64,000 nucleotides of DNA from Bacillota bacterium (GTDB taxonomy: Bacteria > Bacillota > Clostridia > DSM-8532): contig JAEZJF010000022.1 in assembly GCA_023415825.1 (NCBI GenBank), positions 620,001-684,000 of the forward strand, read 5' to 3'. The first letter of the stretch is position 1; every line of letters starts with the position of its first letter. The translations under genes and the position numbers were made by a program. Below are positions 1-9,436 of the stretch, piece by piece. The notes beneath the pieces are model-generated. The model saw only the letters and a list, made by a program, of their open reading frames with translations. It did not search any database and was not told where the DNA came from.

Positions 1-60
1 CAAATCGTTACATTGCTTGAAAGGAGGTTGACTTCATGGCAGGAAACGAGAACCGTGTAA
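1..60 (+). CDS. ABC transporter permease, C-terminal tail (partial)
   Basis: Frame 1 is open from the window edge to a TAA at 58-60 and encodes about 19 residues, including LLERRLTSW. This Arg-rich cytoplasmic tail is typical of the SsuC/TauC/NrtB permease family that ends just before its ATPase gene. It overlaps the next gene's start by 25 bases, a usual arrangement in coupled permease-ATPase operons. Only the tail is visible, so the assignment rests on context and composition. Confidence 0.5.
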   Translation, partial: QIVTLLERRLTSWQETRTV

Positions 61-851
61 ATAATAATCAGGAGAAAAAACCAAAGGTACAGATAAATAA
101 CGTAAAAAAGACCTATTACTCCAAACGAGGCGATGTAGTTGCTCTAAACGGTTTCAATCTCGATATATACGAAAATGAATTTATCTGCGTGGTTGGTCCT
201 TCTGGCTGCGGCAAATCTACCATGCTGAACATTCTGGCGGGATTGGATACGGCTACTTCCGGAGAAATTCTGGTGGATGGCAATACAATCGACGGTCCGA
301 GCCCTGATCGAGGCGTGGTATTCCAACAGTATGCCCTTTTTCCGTGGCTGACCGTGAAAAAAAACGTAGAGTTCGGCCTCAGACTTAAGAAGCTGTCAAG
401 GAAAGAGGTTTCCGATATTGCCGACCACTACATTGAAATGGTTGATTTACAGGATTTTAAGAATTCATTCCCCAAAGAGCTTTCGGGCGGTATGAAACAG
501 CGTGTCGCAATTGCCCGTGCCTATGCTATGCAGCCCAAGTTGCTTCTCATGGATGAACCCTTCGGTGCGCTGGATGCTCAGACACGTACCCAGCTACAGT
601 CAGAACTTCTGAAAACCTGGGAGGAAGAGCGCCGTACCTGCTTCTTTATAACCCATGATGTTGAAGAAGCGGTAATGCTGGCTCAAAAGGTTATCATCAT
701 GAGTGCACGTCCTGGCCGTATTGTGGACATAGTAAATATTGATATCCCTTATCCACGCACCCAAGAGGTTAAAATGGACCCTGAGTTCTTCAGGCTGAAA
801 AACCAGGTGTGGTCTCAGGTCTACAATGAGTATCTTGAACTGCGTAAGTAA
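36..851 (+). CDS. ABC transporter ATP-binding protein, SsuB/TauB/NrtD type
   Basis: This is the ATPase subunit of an importer and acts at the inner face of the membrane. Walker A GPSGCGKST lies at residues 54-62, the Q-loop near 97, the signature LSGGMKQR at 149-156, Walker B LLLMDEPFGALD near 169-180 and the switch His in THDVEEA near 207. The length of 271 residues fits the nitrate/sulfonate/taurine subfamily. The start follows AAAGGAGG. It overlaps the upstream permease tail and is followed by its lipoprotein receptor at 916. The substrate is not shown by sequence; proximity to sulfatases suggests a sulfonate or another organosulfur compound, but thiamine-precursor or nitrate-type importers look alike. 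Confidence 0.9.
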   Translation: MAGNENRVNNNQEKKPKVQINNVKKTYYSKRGDVVALNGFNLDIYENEFICVVGPSGCGKSTMLNILAGLDTATSGEILVDGNTIDGPSPDRGVVFQQYALFPWLTVKKNVEFGLRLKKLSRKEVSDIADHYIEMVDLQDFKNSFPKELSGGMKQRVAIARAYAMQPKLLLMDEPFGALDAQTRTQLQSELLKTWEEERRTCFFITHDVEEAVMLAQKVIIMSARPGRIVDIVNIDIPYPRTQEVKMDPEFFRLKNQVWSQVYNEYLELRK

Positions 852-915
852 TTTTGTTTCCTAACCCCAAATAATGGGGTTCAACAATAGAAATATTATA
901 AATGGAGGTTATGAA

Positions 916-1980
916 ATGCGTAAGATTATTAGCACAATCCTTTCACTGGTTCTGATTCTTACTCTTTTGGCAGGCTGCGGCAGCGCTGCTCCCGCGCCTA
1001 CAAACACGGCATCAGGCAGCCCGACTGCCTCTCCTTCCGGTGAACCTACTCCCAAGCCTGTTAAAATCCGTGTAGCTCACCATGCAGGCCTTTCAGGCAC
1101 TTTAGTTACCGGTATTGATACCCTTAAAAACTACTTTGCCGAAGAAGGTCTTGATGTTGAGTGGGTTGAGTTTACTTCAGGTCCTCCTGAGGTTGCCGCA
1201 ATGGTTTCCGGTGACATACAGTTTGGTTATTTGGGACATGGAGCACATACCTTAGCCGCTGAGGGGAAGATAGAAGTCATCTCTCTGTCCCACTTGGGTA
1301 ACTCTGAGAAAATTTATACCCGGAAAGCTTCCGGAATCAACAGCATTGCTGATTTGAAGGGTAAAGTTATTGCAACACAGTTGGGCACCTCCGGTGAAGT
1401 TATTCTTAACATGGCCCTTGAGGAAGCCGGTATGACAAAAGATGACGTTAAGATCATGAACATGGACATGGCTGGTGCTGTTACCGCTTTTGTTGCCAAC
1501 CAGGTTGATGCCATCGCTTGTTGGGATATTCACTCAACCAATGTTGTTGATAACGTTGGAATTGATAACTTGAATATGATCGCCAGTACCGGAGATTTCT
1601 CCGACAAGGCAGCTTTCCCTGGCAGCTGGGTTGTAACTCCTGAGTATGCAAAGAAAAATGAGGATGTAGTTGTTCGTTTCATCCGCGCACTTTACAAGTG
1701 CTATGATTTCAGAGCTGCAAATTATGAGGAATCCATTAAAGCTTCTGCTGAGTTCCAGGAGGTTGACTTTGCAACCTTCAGTAAAACCAGAGATGACCTT
1801 AAGCCTTTTAACAGCGATGACCTGAAAACTATGCTTGAGGACGGCAGCTTACTTAAAATTTACCAATTACAGCTTGACTATTTCATATCACAAGATAAGG
1901 TTAAATCAGGCGATGTGAATACCTATGTCAGAACTGACCTCATGAAAAAGGCTTTAGAAAACTATACAAAGCCTAACTAA
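916..1980 (+). CDS. ABC substrate-binding lipoprotein, SsuA/NMT1-like
   Basis: This is the receptor of the importer whose ATPase lies upstream. The ATG at 916 is preferred over one at 874 because TGGAGG at 903-908 is correctly spaced and the protein then begins with a classical lipoprotein signal, MRKIISTILSLVLILTLLAGC, whose lipobox is LAGC. A Pro/Thr/Ser-rich linker follows, then a periplasmic-binding type II fold with features of the NMT1/SsuA group (GDIQFGYLGHGAH; later DLKGKVIATQLGTSGE). The mature protein would be anchored to the outer face of the membrane. A terminator follows at 1999-2036, so this closes the transporter operon. Confidence 0.85.
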   Translation: MRKIISTILSLVLILTLLAGCGSAAPAPTNTASGSPTASPSGEPTPKPVKIRVAHHAGLSGTLVTGIDTLKNYFAEEGLDVEWVEFTSGPPEVAAMVSGDIQFGYLGHGAHTLAAEGKIEVISLSHLGNSEKIYTRKASGINSIADLKGKVIATQLGTSGEVILNMALEEAGMTKDDVKIMNMDMAGAVTAFVANQVDAIACWDIHSTNVVDNVGIDNLNMIASTGDFSDKAAFPGSWVVTPEYAKKNEDVVVRFIRALYKCYDFRAANYEESIKASAEFQEVDFATFSKTRDDLKPFNSDDLKTMLEDGSLLKIYQLQLDYFISQDKVKSGDVNTYVRTDLMKKALENYTKPN

Positions 1981-1998
1981 CTTAAGTTAATATCAAAT

Positions 1999-2036
1999 GG
2001 CCGGCGCTTCTGAATTTCAGAGGCACTGGCCTTTTT
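1999..2036 (+). terminator. Intrinsic terminator after the SsuA-like gene
   Basis: A GGCC...GGCC stem with an inner CTGAA/TTCAG helix is followed by TTTTTG. It separates the transporter operon from the first sulfatase operon. Confidence 0.75.
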
Positions 2037-2134
2037 GATATATAATGCTCTTAATGGGCTTAATCATGATAATCTGTGATAGAATGTTTAAAATAGTGAA
2101 GAATAACTGAGAACTAAAAAAGAGGGCCTTTAAT

Positions 2135-3475
2135 ATGAATATATTATACATCCATACCCATGACACGGGGCGTTATATCCAACCCTACGGTTATCCTGTT
2201 CAAACACCAAATCTTATGGAGTTGGCTAAAGAGAGCACCTTATTCCGCAATGCCTATTGCGCCGGCCCAACCTGCTCCCCAAGCCGGGCATCGCTGCTGA
2301 CGGGCATGGCTCCACACAGCAACGGTATGGTTGGCCTTGCACATCGCGGCTTTTCACTCCATGACTATAAGCAGCATCTGGCCCATATACTTTCAGACAA
2401 TGGCTACGAGACCGCTCTCTGTGGTATTCAGCATGAGACGGAGGACCTCTCGCTTCTGGGATACCGGCGTATTCTCGGAAACCAGGAATATTCCATGGGA
2501 AAATGCGATGAAGACTGGCATGCCTTTGATGTGAACAACGCTAGAGTGACGGCGGAATATATAAAAGAGTCTCATGATAAACCCTTCTTTCTTTCCTTCG
2601 GCATGTTCAGCACTCATAGAAAATTCCCGAATCCCGATGGATCGGTGAACCCTGACTATGTACTGCCACCCTCAACGGTGTTTGACAATCCTGAAAACCG
2701 CCGGGACATGGCCGGTTTCCTGACCATGGCAAAGACGGCTGACGAATGCGTGAGGATAGTCATGGACGCGCTCCGTAAAAGCGGTGAAGAGGATAATACT
2801 GTGGTTATATTTACAACCGATCACGGTATTGCTTTTCCACAGAATAAATGCAATCTTTATGATACCGGCATAGGTGTGTCCCTTATGATAAAATATCCCG
2901 GCAATCAACTTCGAGGAAAGGCCACTGATGCATTAGTCTCACAGGTGGATCTGATTCCAACCCTATGCGAGCTATGCAGTATCAAGCCCATGGACTATCT
3001 TCAGGGTGTTTCCCTTGTCCCGCTTCTTGAAGGGAAGACTAATAAGGTACGCAATGAAGTATTTTCTGAGGTCACTTATCATGTGGCCTATGAGCCCATG
3101 CGTTGCATTCGGACAGAGCGTTATAAGCTGATTCGTTACTTTGGAGGCTATAATTTTTCAATGCCGTCCAATACCGATGACAGCCCCTCAAAGACTATGC
3201 TTATGAAGAATGGCTTCTTTGAACGACCCAGGGAAAAAACCATGCTTTTCGACTTATACATGGACCCCCTAGAACGTGTAAATGTGGCTCAGGAGCCAGA
3301 ATATGCAGCTATTTTCCGAGAGCTGTCGGACAAATTAATGGTCTGGATGGAGCAAACCGGTGACCCCTTATTAAACGGAAAGGTGATTCCACCTGACGGC
3401 GCTTTGGTTAACTACCCTCAAAGCGCCAGCCCTGCGGAAAAGGTATTCATCAAGAACTGGGAGGATTTGTTGTGA
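2135..3475 (+). CDS. Sulfatase 1, N-sulfoglucosamine sulfohydrolase-like
   Basis: This is a type I (alkaline-phosphatase superfamily) sulfatase of 446 residues. The FGly-forming motif is C-S-P-S-R within CSPSRASLLTG. The N-terminal metal segment reads HTHDTGRY, where the usual Asp-Asp is His-Asp, a form typical of bacterial relatives of heparan N-sulfatase. The second metal site is in TTDHGIAFP. There is no signal peptide, so the enzyme is predicted to be cytoplasmic. It overlaps the response regulator by four bases. Cys-type sulfatases in anaerobes need a radical-SAM maturase (anSME), which is not in the window. The N-sulfatase specificity is inferred from motif style only. Confidence 0.85.
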   Translation: MNILYIHTHDTGRYIQPYGYPVQTPNLMELAKESTLFRNAYCAGPTCSPSRASLLTGMAPHSNGMVGLAHRGFSLHDYKQHLAHILSDNGYETALCGIQHETEDLSLLGYRRILGNQEYSMGKCDEDWHAFDVNNARVTAEYIKESHDKPFFLSFGMFSTHRKFPNPDGSVNPDYVLPPSTVFDNPENRRDMAGFLTMAKTADECVRIVMDALRKSGEEDNTVVIFTTDHGIAFPQNKCNLYDTGIGVSLMIKYPGNQLRGKATDALVSQVDLIPTLCELCSIKPMDYLQGVSLVPLLEGKTNKVRNEVFSEVTYHVAYEPMRCIRTERYKLIRYFGGYNFSMPSNTDDSPSKTMLMKNGFFERPREKTMLFDLYMDPLERVNVAQEPEYAAIFRELSDKLMVWMEQTGDPLLNGKVIPPDGALVNYPQSASPAEKVFIKNWEDLL

Positions 3476-4158
3476 GTTCTAAAAACCGTGTTCTGATTGC
3501 TGAAGATTTTGATATCATCCGCAAGGAGTTCGCAGATATCATCAATAACACCGACGATATGGAGGTCGTAGGTGAGGCAAGAAGCGGCCGTGAGATAGTC
3601 GATCTGGCGCGCCGGGTGACTGCAGATATCATCTTGATGGATATAGAGATGGAAAATACTCATGCAGGCGTAGACGCGGCCGAGACCATTATCAGTGAGA
3701 ACATCAATGTACAGATTATCTTTCTGACTGTGCATGAGACAAAGGATATCATTTTTACAGCCCTTTCTTCAGGTGCTGCCGATTATGTCATCAAGACCAG
3801 CCCCACTGAAGATATTATTGGGCATATCCGTAATACCTATAAAGGTACTCCGGTATTAGATCAGAAAATCCAGAATTACATGCGCACGGAGTTTACCCGC
3901 TTGAGGCGCTCTGAGGAAAGTCTGCTTTTCTTTGTGACTCGCCTGACCTCGCTGACGCCTGCTGAAAAAGATTTAATCAGGCTTCTTCTGGAGGGAAAAA
4001 AGGTGGCGGAGATTGCTGAAGCTCGCTCAGTCGAAATGGTCACGGTCAAAACTCAAATCAAGGGACTGCTGCACAAATTTGGCTGTCATCGGACAAAAGA
4101 AATTGTCAGAATGCTTCAGGAGATGAACCTGGATCGGCTGTTCATAGACCCCAAATAG
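3472..4158 (+). CDS. LuxR/NarL-type response regulator (orphan)
   Basis: The start is GTG at 3472, inside the sulfatase stop region (GTGA overlap), which indicates translational coupling. Residues 1-120 form a receiver with acidic pair E11-D12, phosphoacceptor D57 in LMDIEM, T86 and K108. Residues about 155-215 form a LuxR-type helix-turn-helix (LTPAEKDLIRLLLEG...TVKTQIKGLLHKFG). The product of 228 residues should be a DNA-binding regulator, probably of this locus. No histidine kinase gene is present in the window, so the input signal is unknown. Confidence 0.88.
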   Translation: MSSKNRVLIAEDFDIIRKEFADIINNTDDMEVVGEARSGREIVDLARRVTADIILMDIEMENTHAGVDAAETIISENINVQIIFLTVHETKDIIFTALSSGAADYVIKTSPTEDIIGHIRNTYKGTPVLDQKIQNYMRTEFTRLRRSEESLLFFVTRLTSLTPAEKDLIRLLLEGKKVAEIAEARSVEMVTVKTQIKGLLHKFGCHRTKEIVRMLQEMNLDRLFIDPK

Positions 4159-4201
4159 GAGTAAACTTTAAAAAGTATCATTTTGAACGGAGTTGGCTAC
4201 C

Positions 4202-5464
4202 ATGAATACTTTTAAACTGGATATTAGCAGAGGACAAGCCTTGCTTTTTAAGGATGAGATGGATCGTAAAGTGCAGAAGGCAGGGGAAATCTGCCGTGAC
4301 ATCATCAGCAATTTCGATAAGGATAAAGGATTAAAGGGATGGTTGGACCCTTATCATGCACAGCCGGTCATGGATAAGATGCAAAGCAAGGCTGAGGAAA
4401 TCGGAAAAAATGCTGACATTTTCATACTTGTAGGGGTAGGAGGGTCCAATCAGGCGGCTCGTGCAGTTATAAAAGCCCTGCCAAAAAACAGAAAACCTGC
4501 CATTCTGTATGCCGGCAATACGCTTTCGGCATCATACCTTTCCAATATATTAGAAGTGATTAAAGACAAGAGTGTTTATATTAATGTTATAGCCAAAAAT
4601 TTTGAAACCCTGGAACCGGGCAGCCACTTCAGAGTGCTTCGAAAGGCCATGGAACAGAGATATTCACCGGAGGAGATGGCTCGGAGAGTTATTCTTACCG
4701 GTACAGTCGGCTCCCGCCTGGAAGAGATAGCTGACGAAAACGGATACTTATTCCTGCCTTTTCCCCAAGAGATTGGAGGACGCTATTCAGCCTTTTCTCC
4801 CGTTGGCCTTTTCCCTATGATGGTGGCGGGATTGGATACCGGACTGCTCCTTGAGGGAGTCAACCGGATGAAAGACGAAATAGTCCAAAAACCCGAGGAT
4901 AACCCAGCGGTTCGATATGCCGCCTACAGGAGCCTGGCTTATGATAAAGGGTATAATATTGAGCTTCTGGCTGCCTTTGAGCCTCAGCTGGAGTATTTCA
5001 TCAAATGGTGGATACAGCTCTTTGGGGAAAGTGAGGGCAAGGACGGCAAGGGCATTTTTCCTGCCGGTGTCGTCTATTCTGAGGATTTGCATTCCATGGG
5101 CCAGTACCTTCAGGATGGCCGCCGCAACCTGCTGGAGACGTTCATAACAACAGCCGATCCTCAGGCCTCGGTAAAAGTGGTGCCGGACAAGCATTTCAGG
5201 GATGGCTTTGATTACCTGGACGACATGGACTTCATAGACATCAACCGGGCTGCGGAACAGGCCACCATGGACGCTCATACAAAGGGCGGTGTTCCCTGTG
5301 CCAGCCTTGAAATCGGTCGCATTGACGAAGAAACTTTCGGCAAGCTCTTTTACTTTTTTATGATGGCCTGCGCCATATCAGGCAAGCTTATGGGTGTGAA
5401 TCCTTTTGACCAGGAGGGCGTGGAGGAGTACAAGCGCAGCATGTTCAAAGCGCTTGGAAGATGA
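4202..5464 (+). CDS. Phosphoglucose-isomerase-family protein
   Basis: This is a SIS-fold aldose-ketose isomerase of 420 residues. GGAG at 4189-4192 sets the ATG at 4202; an in-frame TTG at 4193 is too close to it. VGVGGSNQAARA near residues 78-89 is the first SIS phosphate loop, and EIGGRYSAFSPVGLFP matches the phosphoglucose isomerase signature region. Known family members convert glucose-6-phosphate to fructose-6-phosphate. Its position between sulfatases suggests a dedicated paralog for sugars released by this locus. It could act on another aldose-6-phosphate, or on a 6-sulfo analogue; the sequence alone does not decide. Confidence 0.8.
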   Translation: MNTFKLDISRGQALLFKDEMDRKVQKAGEICRDIISNFDKDKGLKGWLDPYHAQPVMDKMQSKAEEIGKNADIFILVGVGGSNQAARAVIKALPKNRKPAILYAGNTLSASYLSNILEVIKDKSVYINVIAKNFETLEPGSHFRVLRKAMEQRYSPEEMARRVILTGTVGSRLEEIADENGYLFLPFPQEIGGRYSAFSPVGLFPMMVAGLDTGLLLEGVNRMKDEIVQKPEDNPAVRYAAYRSLAYDKGYNIELLAAFEPQLEYFIKWWIQLFGESEGKDGKGIFPAGVVYSEDLHSMGQYLQDGRRNLLETFITTADPQASVKVVPDKHFRDGFDYLDDMDFIDINRAAEQATMDAHTKGGVPCASLEIGRIDEETFGKLFYFFMMACAISGKLMGVNPFDQEGVEEYKRSMFKALGR

Positions 5465-5505
5465 AATCAAGAATATAAGTATCTAAAGAAAACGGGTGAA
5501 CTATT

Positions 5506-6963
5506 ATGGATAAGCCAAATGTTATTGTGATCATGGCAGATCAATTGAAGGCAACTGCCAGCAGTGTCTACGGAAATTCCTTCTGCGAAACACCCTCAAT
5601 TGAGCGTCTGGCAAATGAAGGAGTTCTATATAAAAACGCGTTTACCCCGCATCCGCTTTGTGTTCCGGCACGAATATCATTATGGGCATCGCAGTTTCCT
5701 CATACACATGGGGGAAGGCGCAATGAGACACTTATGCCGATAGAGACCATGCATGCTTTTAAAATTTGGAAAAAAGAAGGGTTCCGCACAGGTCTGATAG
5801 GTAAAAATCATTGCTTTAAAGAGCCGGAAGATTTAGAGCTATTTGATGTATGGTGTGAAATTGAGCATGCCGGACTCCCTAAGGGTGCTGAAACACGCGG
5901 GATGGATTGGGTCAGGCCAATAGAATCCATTAATAAAGCCCATGAAATAAGACGCAGCATGCCAAAGCGGAGTCCGCGGATTTACTGCGCCACTTCGAAC
6001 TATCCGCTTGAGGATTATTCTACAAGCCTCGTAGCCAATCAGACGGTAAGGTTTTTGGAAGAGAACCAGGATCAGCCTTTTGCCCTTTGGGTGTCCTTTC
6101 CTGATCCCCATGCCCCCTATGAGGTGCCTGAAAAATACAAGGCAATGTTTCCTCCTGAAAAAATCAAGCTTCCGCCTTGGATTGACGGGGAATTTGAAAA
6201 TGCTCCCGAGCGCAATCAAGTACTTCATAACATTCTTGGTATGGAATCGGATACAAAGGAAGATATATATGACGTAATAGGAACTTACTATGCAATGGTT
6301 CGCTTCCTGGACGATGAATTGGGAAGAATTTTTGATGCACTGGAAAGGCTGGAGCTCAGCGAAAACACCATTGTTGTATTTTGTGCCGATCATGGAGATT
6401 TTATGGGAGAGCATGGGATGACGGCAAAGGGCGGGTTGTTCTATGATTGCCTGACCCATATCCCGCTTATCGTATCCTGGCCTGGCAATATAAAGGCAGG
6501 ACAGGTTGATGAGAGTATGGTCAACTTAATTGATGTTGTCCCGACGTTGCTTAAGCTCCAGGACTTAGAAATCCCTCGCTCTATGCAGGGAGAGCTTCTT
6601 CCTACGATTACAGATGCAAAGCCCAGGGCTGCCGCGTTTTCTGAATATGGTGCCGGAGGCCCGCCTTTTAGACTCGCTAATTTGGAAGACTATCCAAAAC
6701 CCTACGGCAGGCGAACACTGATTGACACTTTGAAGTGGCGTGAAGCCGAAGGAAGACGTAAAATGATTCGTACTCATGAATGGAAATATGTACATGATCC
6801 TATGGGCGATAAGGATGAGCTGTATGACCTCGTTAATGATCCTTGGGAGTTAAGAAATGTAGTAGATGATGATAAAAACAAGGATATTATAGCAGAGCTA
6901 AGGCTGGGACTCCTGGATTGGAGTATTAAAACAGAGGATGCACGCCCTGTGCCTTTACCTTAA
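5506..6963 (+). CDS. Sulfatase 2, choline-sulfatase-like S1 family
   Basis: This is a type I sulfatase of 485 residues. The metal segment is VIVIMADQ, the FGly motif is C-V-P-A-R in HPLCVPARISLW, and the second metal segment is CADHGDFMGEHGM. The GEHG element and DPHAPYE are common in choline-sulfatase and iduronate-sulfatase-like groups. No signal peptide is present; the protein starts directly with the first beta strand. It lies 41 bases after the isomerase gene, probably in the same transcript. The substrate is unknown. Confidence 0.87.
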   Translation: MDKPNVIVIMADQLKATASSVYGNSFCETPSIERLANEGVLYKNAFTPHPLCVPARISLWASQFPHTHGGRRNETLMPIETMHAFKIWKKEGFRTGLIGKNHCFKEPEDLELFDVWCEIEHAGLPKGAETRGMDWVRPIESINKAHEIRRSMPKRSPRIYCATSNYPLEDYSTSLVANQTVRFLEENQDQPFALWVSFPDPHAPYEVPEKYKAMFPPEKIKLPPWIDGEFENAPERNQVLHNILGMESDTKEDIYDVIGTYYAMVRFLDDELGRIFDALERLELSENTIVVFCADHGDFMGEHGMTAKGGLFYDCLTHIPLIVSWPGNIKAGQVDESMVNLIDVVPTLLKLQDLEIPRSMQGELLPTITDAKPRAAAFSEYGAGGPPFRLANLEDYPKPYGRRTLIDTLKWREAEGRRKMIRTHEWKYVHDPMGDKDELYDLVNDPWELRNVVDDDKNKDIIAELRLGLLDWSIKTEDARPVPLP

Positions 6964-7028
6964 TTAGGTTCCTTCTTCAATTCTTTTGTGGGACAAGGAG
7001 ACGTAAAAAAGCGGAGGCGAAAGATAAA

Positions 7029-8099
7029 GTGAAGTTATATAACAGACCGTTGAGATTGGAACAGAACAGAATTTCTTATCTGATTAAAGGTGGAGAATTA
7101 ATTGACAATTTCCTGGGGAAGGAGCATGTGGATACGAGCCTTTCGCAAATGTGGATCGCCTCTACAGTTTCATCTGTATTGGGAGATGGAACAGAGGGCT
7201 TTTCACGCTTGATTCAGGAAGATGGCGGACATCTGTTGAAGGATTTGCTTGAAAAAAATCCACCCTCTTATTTGGGCGGGCCTCATACTGAAAAATGGGG
7301 TCACAGCCTGGGAATCCTTGTAAAACTACTAAACTCAGAGGACAGGCTGCTGGTTCAAACTCACCCCAATAAAGAAAAGGCCATGAAATATTTCAATTCC
7401 AGATTTGGAAAAACCGAGGCCTGGTATGTTGTGGACACAAAGCATGGAGAACCTGCCTTTGTCTATGCGGGCTTCAAGCCCGATATCAATAAAGAAATAT
7501 TCCGGCAATATATCCAAGCCCAAGACACAGAAAAAATCCTCGCCTCGTTGCATCAATTTGAGATCCATGCAGGCGATGTCATCTTTATACCAGCCGGACT
7601 TCCCCATGCGCTGGGTAACCATTCTCTGGTAGTCGAAATTCAGGAGCCCACAGACATTACCCTGCGTGCTGAGCGGATACGGCCCGATGGCAGCGTGCTC
7701 CCGGAGGAATCCCTTCACTCGGGAATAGGGATGGATGGGCTTTTGGATTGCTTTGATTTCAGTTCAAGTGATAAAGAGGAAACCAGAAGGAAAATATTCA
7801 TTGAACCCAGGATCATTGTCAGGGGTGAAGGCTTGACGGAATTTGAGTTGATTGGAAGAGAGGTCACCGATTGTTTTTCTATGAAAAAAATCCTCATTGA
7901 AGGTGGAAGTCAGCATGTGAAAACCAATCCGAGCTTTTTAGCAGTTCTTGTTCTGGAAGGTCAGGGGACCATTAGGAGCGGAGAAACAATTATTCCTATT
8001 AACCGCGGGTCCGAGCTGTTTTTACCGGCCGGCGTAACAGAATATGAATATCGGGCCGATAAGACCCTGGAAATACTCGAATTCTACCCGCCTCATTAG
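7029..8099 (+). CDS. manA: Mannose-6-phosphate isomerase, class I
   Basis: This is a zinc-dependent cupin isomerase of 356 residues that interconverts mannose-6-phosphate and fructose-6-phosphate. Zinc ligands are visible in VQTHPNKEKA, KTEAWYVVD and IPAGLPHALG. The C-terminal half forms the second cupin. The start is GTG, supported by GCGGAGGCG at 7010-7018. It follows sulfatase 2 by 65 bases and ends before a strong bidirectional terminator, so it closes the 2135-8099 operon. It is a third entry route to fructose-6-phosphate alongside the phosphoglucose-isomerase-like and NagB-like proteins here. Confidence 0.88.
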   Translation: MKLYNRPLRLEQNRISYLIKGGELIDNFLGKEHVDTSLSQMWIASTVSSVLGDGTEGFSRLIQEDGGHLLKDLLEKNPPSYLGGPHTEKWGHSLGILVKLLNSEDRLLVQTHPNKEKAMKYFNSRFGKTEAWYVVDTKHGEPAFVYAGFKPDINKEIFRQYIQAQDTEKILASLHQFEIHAGDVIFIPAGLPHALGNHSLVVEIQEPTDITLRAERIRPDGSVLPEESLHSGIGMDGLLDCFDFSSSDKEETRRKIFIEPRIIVRGEGLTEFELIGREVTDCFSMKKILIEGGSQHVKTNPSFLAVLVLEGQGTIRSGETIIPINRGSELFLPAGVTEYEYRADKTLEILEFYPPH

Positions 8100-8120
8100 T
8101 ACAGATACACATACGATCAA

Positions 8121-8176
8121 AAAGCACCTATCGAAAGAGTATGGGAGACATGGTTCTCCCCCACGATAGGTGCTTT
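8121..8176. terminator. Bidirectional terminator between convergent genes
   Basis: A 13-bp stem, AAAGCACCTATCG with its complement at 8164-8176, encloses a second hairpin (GGGAGA/TCTCCC, 8143-8160). It separates manA from the converging ROK gene. The A and T tracts at both ends serve both strands. Confidence 0.85.
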
Positions 8177-8199
8177 AACAGTATTGGGATTCTTCTGTT

Positions 8200-9378
8200 C
8201 TACTTCAACAGATCAAGGATAAAAGAAGCAGCGCTGCCCTTGAGAATCATATCAGTTTCTTCGTTTCCAAGCTCAATCTTCAGGTTGGGATGCCATTTGT
8301 ACAGCTTGTTCCTTATGGTATCGCAGAACAGCCGGGAGCTCTCGGGAAAACCACCGCCGACGATAATCAGTTCGATATCAAGAATATTTAAAACGTTCTC
8401 AAGACCGAGAGCAAAAATTAAAGCGGCATTTTCTATCACGTAGGAGGCCATCCTGTCTCCCTGATCGCCAGCCTTGCAAACATCCAGATAGGTGAGGGAG
8501 GCTTCCTTCTCTTTTAGAATGCTGTCTCTGCCCAGTCTGAGCTCGGCAAGGGCAGAGGAGACGATGGCCAGCTTGGAAACCTTGGTTTCCATACATCCAT
8601 ATTTACCGCATAAGCACTTGGAGCCGTTAATATCCATGACCATGTGTCCCAGACCATTGACAAACCGATGATCTCCTCTGATCATCCGATCATCAATGAT
8701 AAGACCCAGACCGATGCCTTCATCAATGATCACATAGGCAAGGTTTCTGTATTGTCGGAGGTAATTGTTTATATAATTTCCCTGCACGGCAGCGCGTGCG
8801 TTGTATTCAAACCAGACGGGCTTGGAAAAGGTCTTTTTTAAATAAGCAACCGCATCGAGGTTATTCCACTTAAAACCAGGGTATTCGGGGAGCGTTTTGT
8901 CGCCTAAAGAGTAATTGGGAATACCAAAGGTGGAGAGGGTCACCCCCAGGACTTTGCTGTCATCTATCTGATATTCACTCAGGGCTTTTATGTAGAGGTC
9001 GTGACAGTCTGCAACAAGTTTCTCGGGAGGAAAGTGTTCGTCCAACTCAAAGCTGTGTTTAAAGATGATCTGGTTGGAAAAGTCCACCAAAGCCACTACG
9101 CAGACATAACGACGAACGGCTATGGAAAATACATAGGCATAGGAGCCATTCATGGCTAGAAGATCGGAGGGGCGGCCCACACTGGCTGATTCATCAGATT
9201 TGTTGACAACCGCCATACCTTTGGACACCAAGGAATCTATGGTGCGGTAGAGGGTGGCGATCTTCAGCTTGCTCAACTCCAGCAGTTCCGGCCTGGAGAT
9301 GGATTTGTTTTGGTAAATCAATTTGAGGATGGATTTTTCTTTCTTTATGGATAAATCGGTGTTGTCAAATAAGTTCAT
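8200..9378 (-). CDS. ROK-family transcriptional regulator
   Basis: This protein of 392 residues has an N-terminal winged helix (about residues 12-60, SILKLIYQNKSISRPELLEL) and a C-terminal ROK sugar-binding domain. The ROK zinc motif CLCGKYGCME is intact. The position of the catalytic Asp in ROK kinases (END-A-N-AA) reads EYNARAAV, so Asp is replaced by Asn. The DxGxT phosphate loop is also absent, which points to a sugar-sensing repressor rather than a kinase. It is transcribed divergently from the sulfatase/ABC operon at 9791. Inverted repeats in the shared 412-bp gap are candidate operators. The effector is probably a sugar or sugar phosphate of this pathway. Confidence 0.88.
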   Translation of the reverse strand: MNLFDNTDLSIKKEKSILKLIYQNKSISRPELLELSKLKIATLYRTIDSLVSKGMAVVNKSDESASVGRPSDLLAMNGSYAYVFSIAVRRYVCVVALVDFSNQIIFKHSFELDEHFPPEKLVADCHDLYIKALSEYQIDDSKVLGVTLSTFGIPNYSLGDKTLPEYPGFKWNNLDAVAYLKKTFSKPVWFEYNARAAVQGNYINNYLRQYRNLAYVIIDEGIGLGLIIDDRMIRGDHRFVNGLGHMVMDINGSKCLCGKYGCMETKVSKLAIVSSALAELRLGRDSILKEKEASLTYLDVCKAGDQGDRMASYVIENAALIFALGLENVLNILDIELIIVGGGFPESSRLFCDTIRNKLYKWHPNLKIELGNEETDMILKGSAASFILDLLK

Positions 9379-9436
9379 GGGTGCACATCCTTTAAATAAA
9401 CCAATATTAAGTCAATGATTGCATAAAAAAGGTAAT

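Noticed and set aside
8141..8443. Plus-strand frame of 100 codons after manA
   Set aside because: It begins inside the bidirectional terminator and is antisense to the ROK gene.
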